Assembly (NCBI GenBank): GCA_946480585.1
Contig: CAMLKQ010000053.1
Location: 1-10,788, forward strand
Reading direction: 5' to 3'
Origin: an uncultured Kangiella sp.
Lineage (GTDB): Bacteria > Pseudomonadota > Gammaproteobacteria > Enterobacterales > DSM-103792
DNA length: 10,788 bases
This document shows positions 7,058 through 10,788 of this stretch, piece by piece (positions within the stretch are counted from its first letter, which is position 1; every line of letters begins with the position of its first letter). The translations under genes and the position numbers were made by a program. A model generated the notes under the pieces. The model searched no databases, had not been told where the DNA came from, and worked only from the letters and a program-made list of their open reading frames with translations.

Positions 7058-8179
7058 ATGAACGGATTCACCCCGATGCGCCTGCGCCAACTCGGCATCG
7101 CGCTCACTCTGCCGAGCCTGCTCACCCTAGCCAGTTGCGGCCATGCGATGACCTCCCGGCAGGCGCAAGCGCCGTCCAGTTCGGTCGTCAACAGCGCGGA
7201 GGAATCGTCACCGCAGGTGAAGGACGAGGCTCTCCTGCCCGCCGGCAGCCGTTTGATTTCGGTTGGCGAGCACCGGCTTCACGTCCGTAGCCTCGGCATG
7301 AACCATCCCGGCCCGGCCATCGTGCTGCTGTCGGGCCCGACCGATCACTGGCACAGCGACAGCGGCTGGTTCGCGCTGCTGCAACCGATGCTGGCCCGGC
7401 AGTTCAGGGTGCATGCCATTGACCGAGCCGGCCATGGCTTTGGCGATACCGGAGTCGACGGCTCGTATCAGCGCTTCGCCGACGATCTGGCCGCGTTGCT
7501 GCCGCAGCTGGAAACCGAACCGGTGCTGGTGGTCGCCTTTGCCAGCAGCAACCTCAGCCTGCATCGCTATGTGGCTAATCACGGCCAGCGCCACTTGCGC
7601 GCGGCGCTGCTCATCGACCCGGACGGCCTGCACCCGGACTTGATCTCGTTCTATGCCGAGCAAGCAGTCCCGTTTCAGCAGGGCGACAAACTTGCCGAGT
7701 ATGTGAACGCCGGCAAATACGATGCCCGCACCGAAAGTTTTTATCTGAAAGAGCGCGAGCACCTGCAGACCATCCTGCCAGCGGCGCTCGCCGACCAGAT
7801 GGATTGGCCGTTCTACGACGCCATTGCCCGCGAGCGCCTTAGCCGCGCCCGCATCCTGACCCGCTTCGCCGCCGTCGGCCGCTATGACCAAGACGTTCGC
7901 GCCGCCGCCGCTGTTGCTTGGCCGGCGACACTGCCGGTCTGGAGCTACGACACTGATTTCGAACGCATCGCCATCGACGCGGCGACCGAACCGGCCGAGA
8001 AAACCAAGTTGGAACAGTGGCGCCAATTGAGCAGTACTTATATGACCGGCCTGCCGGGCCATTGCCGAATCGGTTCGGCAAGCCGCGAGCATCTGGCGAC
8101 CGTTGCCGAGGCCGACCGACTGGTCCGGCTGATTGAGCAACTGGCACGCGGCTCAAGCTGCCCGCCGGAGACCCGGTAA
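7058..8179 (+). CDS. Predicted lipoprotein with alpha/beta-hydrolase fold, degenerate nucleophile elbow
   Basis: The 373-residue product begins with a lipoprotein signal: a basic n-region, a hydrophobic core (IALTLPSLLTL) and lipobox L24-A25-S26-C27. Gly28 after the cysteine suggests outer-membrane sorting in systems that use the Asp+2 rule. A polar linker (about 30-58) precedes an alpha/beta-hydrolase fold: AIVLLSGPTDHW at 87-98 in the oxyanion-loop position, and AIDRAGHGFGDTG at 120-132, a strong family match. The strand VLVVA, where GxSxG is expected, runs into AFASSN (160-165), so the usual Gly-x-Ser-x-Gly is absent. His345 (SREHL) is in the right place for the catalytic histidine. It may be inactive, or may use Ser163 in an unusual context. 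AAGG at 7047-7050, seven bases before the ATG, supports the start. I cannot name a substrate. It appears to be transcribed alone, and lies between DUF2066 and purM. Confidence 0.8.
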   Translation: MNGFTPMRLRQLGIALTLPSLLTLASCGHAMTSRQAQAPSSSVVNSAEESSPQVKDEALLPAGSRLISVGEHRLHVRSLGMNHPGPAIVLLSGPTDHWHSDSGWFALLQPMLARQFRVHAIDRAGHGFGDTGVDGSYQRFADDLAALLPQLETEPVLVVAFASSNLSLHRYVANHGQRHLRAALLIDPDGLHPDLISFYAEQAVPFQQGDKLAEYVNAGKYDARTESFYLKEREHLQTILPAALADQMDWPFYDAIARERLSRARILTRFAAVGRYDQDVRAAAAVAWPATLPVWSYDTDFERIAIDAATEPAEKTKLEQWRQLSSTYMTGLPGHCRIGSASREHLATVAEADRLVRLIEQLARGSSCPPETR

Positions 8180-8180
8180 C

Positions 8181-8241
8181 GCCCGTGCGGGCGAGCCGAC
8201 ACGGGCAAGACAGCTGAGCGGGAACCTCGCTGGTTCCACGC
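8181..8241 (+). other. Two stem-loops after the lipoprotein gene
   Basis: Just past the stop codon, GCCCGTG (8181-8187) pairs with CACGGGC (8200-8206) across a 12-base loop. A second hairpin, GGAACC-TCGCT-GGTTCC (8221-8237), is extended by GCG and CGC with one bulged A (8218-8241). Neither has a T run, so they are not standard terminators. They may stabilise the 3' end of the upstream message or slow transcription before the purM promoter. Confidence 0.45.
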
Positions 8242-8271
8242 CCGAACGAAGCACGATTGCGCCGCCATTTC

Positions 8272-8300
8272 ATGACAGCCGCGCCCTGAACCGGTAGAAT
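8272..8300 (+). promoter_or_regulatory. Sigma-70 promoter of purM
   Basis: ATGACA (8272-8277) matches the -35 consensus at five of six bases. TAGAAT (8295-8300) matches the -10 consensus at five of six. The spacer is 17 bases, the optimum. Transcription would begin near 8306-8308, about 40 bases before the purM ATG. I see no sequence I can confidently call a PurR operator overlapping it. Confidence 0.75.
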
Positions 8301-8348
8301 CTGCGCCCCTCATTTGCGCCTTTCCACACAGGTTCCTTGGAAACCGTC

Positions 8349-9389
8349 ATGACCAGCCCGAACAAGCCTTCCCTGTCCTACAAAGATGCCGGTGTCGATA
8401 TCGAAGCAGGCGATGCCCTGGTCGAGCGGATCAAATCCGTGGCCCAGCGCACCCGTCGGCCGGAAGTGCTGGCAGGTCTGGGCGGCTTTGGCTCGCTGGT
8501 CGCGCTGCCGACCGGCTACAAAGAGCCGGTGCTGGTTTCGGGCACCGATGGCGTCGGCACCAAGCTGCGTCTGGCCATTGATCTGAAGCGGCACGACACC
8601 GTCGGTATCGATCTGGTCGCGATGTGCGTCAACGACATCGTCGTGCAGGGCGCTGAACCGTTCTTCTTCCTCGACTATTACGCCACCGGCAAGCTCGACG
8701 TTGATGTCGCCGCGTCGGTCGTTGGTGGCATCGGCAAGGGCTGCGAGCTCGCCGGTTGCGCACTGGTCGGTGGCGAAACCGCCGAGATGCCGGGCATGTA
8801 CCACACCGGTGATTACGATCTGGCCGGCTTCGCGGTCGGCATCGTCGAGAAATCGAAAATGATCGACGGCAGCGGCGTCCGTGTTGGCGATGTGCTGCTC
8901 GGCCTGGCGTCGAGCGGCCCGCATTCGAACGGCTACTCGCTCATTCGCAAAATCATCGAAGTCAGCAAGGCCGATCTGAACCAGAAAGTCGGCGATCGCA
9001 CGCTCGCTGATGCGCTGATGGAGCCGACCCGCATTTACGTCAAGACCGTGCTGTCGCTGATGAAGCAGGTCGATGTGCATGCGCTCGCCCACATCACCGG
9101 TGGCGGCGTCACCGAGAACGTGCCGCGGGTGTTGCCGAACGGCACCAAGGCCGTGATCAAGGCCTGGGATCTGCCGCCGGTATTCAAGTGGCTGCAGGAA
9201 AACGGCGGCGTCGAACACCGCGAAATGTACCGCACCTTCAACTGCGGCATCGGCATGGTCATCGCGTTGCCGGCTGACGCGGTCGACACCGCCACCAGCC
9301 TGTTGCGCAGCATGGGCGAAACCGTGCATCAGATCGGCCATATCGCCAGCACCGGCAACAACGACGAACCGTTTGTCGAATTGGTGTAA
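8349..9389 (+). CDS. purM: Phosphoribosylformylglycinamidine cyclo-ligase (AIR synthetase)
   Basis: PurM closes formylglycinamidine ribonucleotide to aminoimidazole ribonucleotide using ATP, the fifth step of de novo purine synthesis in the cytoplasm. The 346 residues match the usual length (E. coli about 345). Motifs include [13 protein letters not shown] at 10-22, the nucleotide-binding loop SGTDGVGTK at 64-72, MCVNDI at 92-97, [16 protein letters not shown] at 101-116, GGETAEMPG at 141-149, and a later [11 protein letters not shown] and HITGGG. I chose ATG 8349 over TTG 8337 because the family N-terminus starts there and GGA lies seven bases upstream. It has its own promoter at 8272-8300 and is followed by a strong hairpin and purN. 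Nothing in it looks unusual. Confidence 0.97.
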   Translation: MTSPNKPSLSYKDAGVDIEAGDALVERIKSVAQRTRRPEVLAGLGGFGSLVALPTGYKEPVLVSGTDGVGTKLRLAIDLKRHDTVGIDLVAMCVNDIVVQGAEPFFFLDYYATGKLDVDVAASVVGGIGKGCELAGCALVGGETAEMPGMYHTGDYDLAGFAVGIVEKSKMIDGSGVRVGDVLLGLASSGPHSNGYSLIRKIIEVSKADLNQKVGDRTLADALMEPTRIYVKTVLSLMKQVDVHALAHITGGGVTENVPRVLPNGTKAVIKAWDLPPVFKWLQENGGVEHREMYRTFNCGIGMVIALPADAVDTATSLLRSMGETVHQIGHIASTGNNDEPFVELV

Positions 9390-9395
9390 CGCCTC

Positions 9396-9429
9396 TGTGG
9401 GCAGATGCAGCATCTTGCATCTGCCCACA
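9396..9429. repeat. Perfect 14-bp inverted repeat between purM and purN
   Basis: TGTGGGCAGATGCA (9396-9409) is followed by a 6-base loop, GCATCT, and its exact reverse complement (9416-9429). It begins seven bases after the purM stop. No T run follows, so it is not a classical Rho-independent terminator. The stem would be very stable in RNA. It could be a 3' stabiliser, a partial attenuator between purM and purN, or a member of a repeated extragenic palindrome family. Confidence 0.85.
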
Positions 9430-9494
9430 AGTCATTTCCGCGATGCGCTTTGGCGCTGCACGCTTCTCGCCTCTTTCACCAGCCGCCTGACACC

Positions 9495-10130
9495 ATGACC
9501 TGCAAACTGCTCGTTCTGATTTCCGGCAACGGTTCCAATCTGCAGGCCATCATCGATGCCTGTGCCGCCAAAGCGATCGGCGCCGAGATCGTCGGTGTGA
9601 TCTGCAATGTGCCCGGCGCCTTCGGCCTGGAGCGGGCCAAACGCGCGGGCATCGCTACTGCAGTCGTCGATCACAAGGCGTTTGCCTCACGCGCCGAGTT
9701 TGATGCGGCACTGCTGCAAACGATGCAGCAATTCGATGCCGATTTGGTGGTGCTGGCCGGCTTCATGCGCATCCTGAGCGCCGAACTGGTCAATGCTTAC
9801 GCCGGCCGCATGCTCAACATCCATCCGTCGCTGCTGCCGAAATATCCGGGTCTGCACACGCACCAGCGCGCACTCGATACCGGCGATACCGAACACGGCT
9901 GCACCATTCATTTTGTGACTGCCGATCTCGATGGCGGCCCGCTGATCGCGCAGGCCGCCTGCCCGGTGTTGCCGGACGATGACGCCGCCCGGCTTGCCCA
10001 GCGCGTGCACCCGCTGGAACACCGGCTCTATCCCGAGGTCATAGCGTGGTATGCCAGCGGCCGCCTGCGTTATCAACAAGGTCAGGCCGTGCTGGACGGT
10101 CACCCTTTGACGAGCCCGGTACAGCAATGA
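9495..10130 (+). CDS. purN: Phosphoribosylglycinamide formyltransferase
   Basis: PurN transfers a formyl group from 10-formyltetrahydrofolate to glycinamide ribonucleotide, the third purine step. The 211 residues match the family (E. coli 212). VLISGNGSNLQAI at 7-19 is the phosphate-binding loop. FMRILS at 90-95 lies in the folate site. NIHPSLLPKYPGLHTH at 108-123 contains catalytic Asn108 and His110, and DLDGGP at 144-149 contains catalytic Asp146. All catalytic residues are present. The reading frame is open back to ATG 9405, but that start falls inside the inverted repeat and adds 30 unmatched residues, so ATG 9495 is preferred. No clear Shine-Dalgarno sequence precedes it. It is probably transcribed with purM, 105 bases upstream, and its stop overlaps the next gene. 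Confidence 0.96.
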   Translation: MTCKLLVLISGNGSNLQAIIDACAAKAIGAEIVGVICNVPGAFGLERAKRAGIATAVVDHKAFASRAEFDAALLQTMQQFDADLVVLAGFMRILSAELVNAYAGRMLNIHPSLLPKYPGLHTHQRALDTGDTEHGCTIHFVTADLDGGPLIAQAACPVLPDDDAARLAQRVHPLEHRLYPEVIAWYASGRLRYQQGQAVLDGHPLTSPVQQ

Positions 10131-10788
10131 GCCTATCCGCGATGAAACGACTGCTTTGGCACTGGCTTTCATCGTTTGCGCTGATGTTGCTGCTGGCGAC
10201 CGTTGCCCGGGCCGAATCGCCCATTTCACCGTTTAAAGCCGATTACGATCTCTATTACGACGACGACAAGGTCGGCGAGTCCAGCCTGCAACTGAGTGCG
10301 CTAGCCAACCAAGAGTGGCAATTCGAAACCCGTTCGCAGGCCAGCCTGTACCTGATGAATTTTTCCGACCACGAGCAAAGCCGATTTGTCTGGCAGAACG
10401 ATCGACCAAAACCGCTGGCATTCAGCAAGGAACGCAAGCGGCCGGGCAAAACTGAACGGGTGCAGCAAAAATTCGATTGGCAGACCCAGACCGACAGCGG
10501 CACGCGCGGCAAGAAAAGCTGGTCCACCGCCCTGCTCGGTGAGACCCACGATCTGCAAAGCCATCTGCTGGCTTTGCAGCTCGATCTGCGGGCCGGCAAA
10601 CGCGATGTGCAATACGCCGTCAGCAAGCACGGCCGTGTGCGCGTTTACCACTACAAAGTCACCAAGGAAGAAACGGTCGACACTGCGCTTGGCAAGCTGG
10701 CAACCGTCCGAGTCGAACGCATCCGCGATGCCGATGACGACCGACAAACGATCAGTTGGCTGGCGCCGTCACTGGATTACATTCCGGT
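10127..10788 (+). CDS. DUF3108 domain protein, exported, 3' end cut by the window
   Basis: The frame starts at ATG 10127, overlapping the purN stop as ATGA, and stays open to the right edge (220 codons). An in-frame ATG at 10142 is an alternative start that leaves a classic signal peptide: Lys-Arg, a hydrophobic stretch (FALMLLLATV) and a cleavage site at ARA|ESP. The mature part starts FKADYDLYYDDDKVGESSL and continues with strand-rich segments, SALLGE-like STALLGETHDLQS, and YHYKVTKEETVDTALGKL, as in the DUF3108 family found after purN in Pseudomonas-type genomes. The protein should be periplasmic or attached to the outer membrane. Its function is unknown to me. The overlap suggests translational coupling to purN, though nothing shows a purine-related role. 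Confidence 0.83.
   Translation, partial: MSLSAMKRLLWHWLSSFALMLLLATVARAESPISPFKADYDLYYDDDKVGESSLQLSALANQEWQFETRSQASLYLMNFSDHEQSRFVWQNDRPKPLAFSKERKRPGKTERVQQKFDWQTQTDSGTRGKKSWSTALLGETHDLQSHLLALQLDLRAGKRDVQYAVSKHGRVRVYHYKVTKEETVDTALGKLATVRVERIRDADDDRQTISWLAPSLDYIP

Noticed and set aside
7208..8140. 310-codon minus-strand frame opposite the lipoprotein gene
   Set aside because: The plus-strand frame has a lipobox, a good ribosome binding site and hydrolase-fold motifs. The reverse frame has none of these.
8310..9428. 372-codon minus-strand frame opposite purM
   Set aside because: It is almost exactly antisense to purM, whose motifs and length are textbook. This is a codon-usage shadow.
8349..10788. 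PurR operator or guanine/adenine riboswitch for purMN
   Set aside because: The short leader between the promoter and purM is too small for a purine riboswitch, and I saw no convincing palindromic PurR box.

Overview
The window is a GC-rich, densely coded stretch of a bacterial chromosome. Gene content points to a gammaproteobacterium: Hda, a DUF2066 protein, purM-purN and a DUF3108 protein sit together, as I remember from Pseudomonas and Xanthomonas genomes. The left-end gene is an aspartate kinase fused to diaminopimelate decarboxylase, a fusion I associate mainly with Xanthomonas/Xylella relatives. A Xanthomonadales-like or deep-branching gammaproteobacterium is therefore my best guess, without a tree to back it.

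Layout. (1) Positions 1-2474, minus strand: the LysC-LysA fusion, cut by the left edge. (2) A divergent gap of about 200 bases leads to a small AhpD-like carboxymuconolactone decarboxylase family protein on the plus strand (2676-3041). It ends at a symmetric terminator shared with the convergent operon to its right. (3) Positions 3147-6762, minus strand, read right to left: DUF2066 exported protein, CDP-alcohol phosphatidyltransferase, AI-2E/PerM-family membrane protein, Hda. This looks like one operon. (4) A divergent region (6763-7057) is rich in short palindromes and carries a strong ribosome binding site before an out-of-frame ATG. (5) Positions 7058-8179, plus strand: a predicted alpha/beta-hydrolase lipoprotein whose nucleophile elbow is degenerate. 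It lies between DUF2066 and purM, genes I recall as adjacent elsewhere. (6) Positions 8349-10788, plus strand: purM with a near-consensus sigma-70 promoter, a strong 14-bp inverted repeat, purN, then a DUF3108 exported protein that overlaps purN by ATGA and runs off the right edge.

Functions. The fusion carries the first step of the aspartate pathway and the last step of lysine synthesis. PurN and PurM catalyse steps 3 and 5 of de novo purine synthesis. Hda returns ATP-DnaA to its ADP form after the clamp is loaded. It shares an operon with a phospholipid synthase, which is notable because acidic phospholipids are known to recharge DnaA.

Most of the window is conserved housekeeping DNA. I see no CRISPR array, tRNA or rRNA gene, insertion sequence, phage gene or toxin-antitoxin pair. 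I cannot point to a clearly new system. The most interesting items are the degenerate hydrolase, the phospholipid synthase/Hda pairing, the cardiolipin-synthase-like features of that synthase, the hairpin between purM and purN, and the overlapping upstream ORF at DUF2066.
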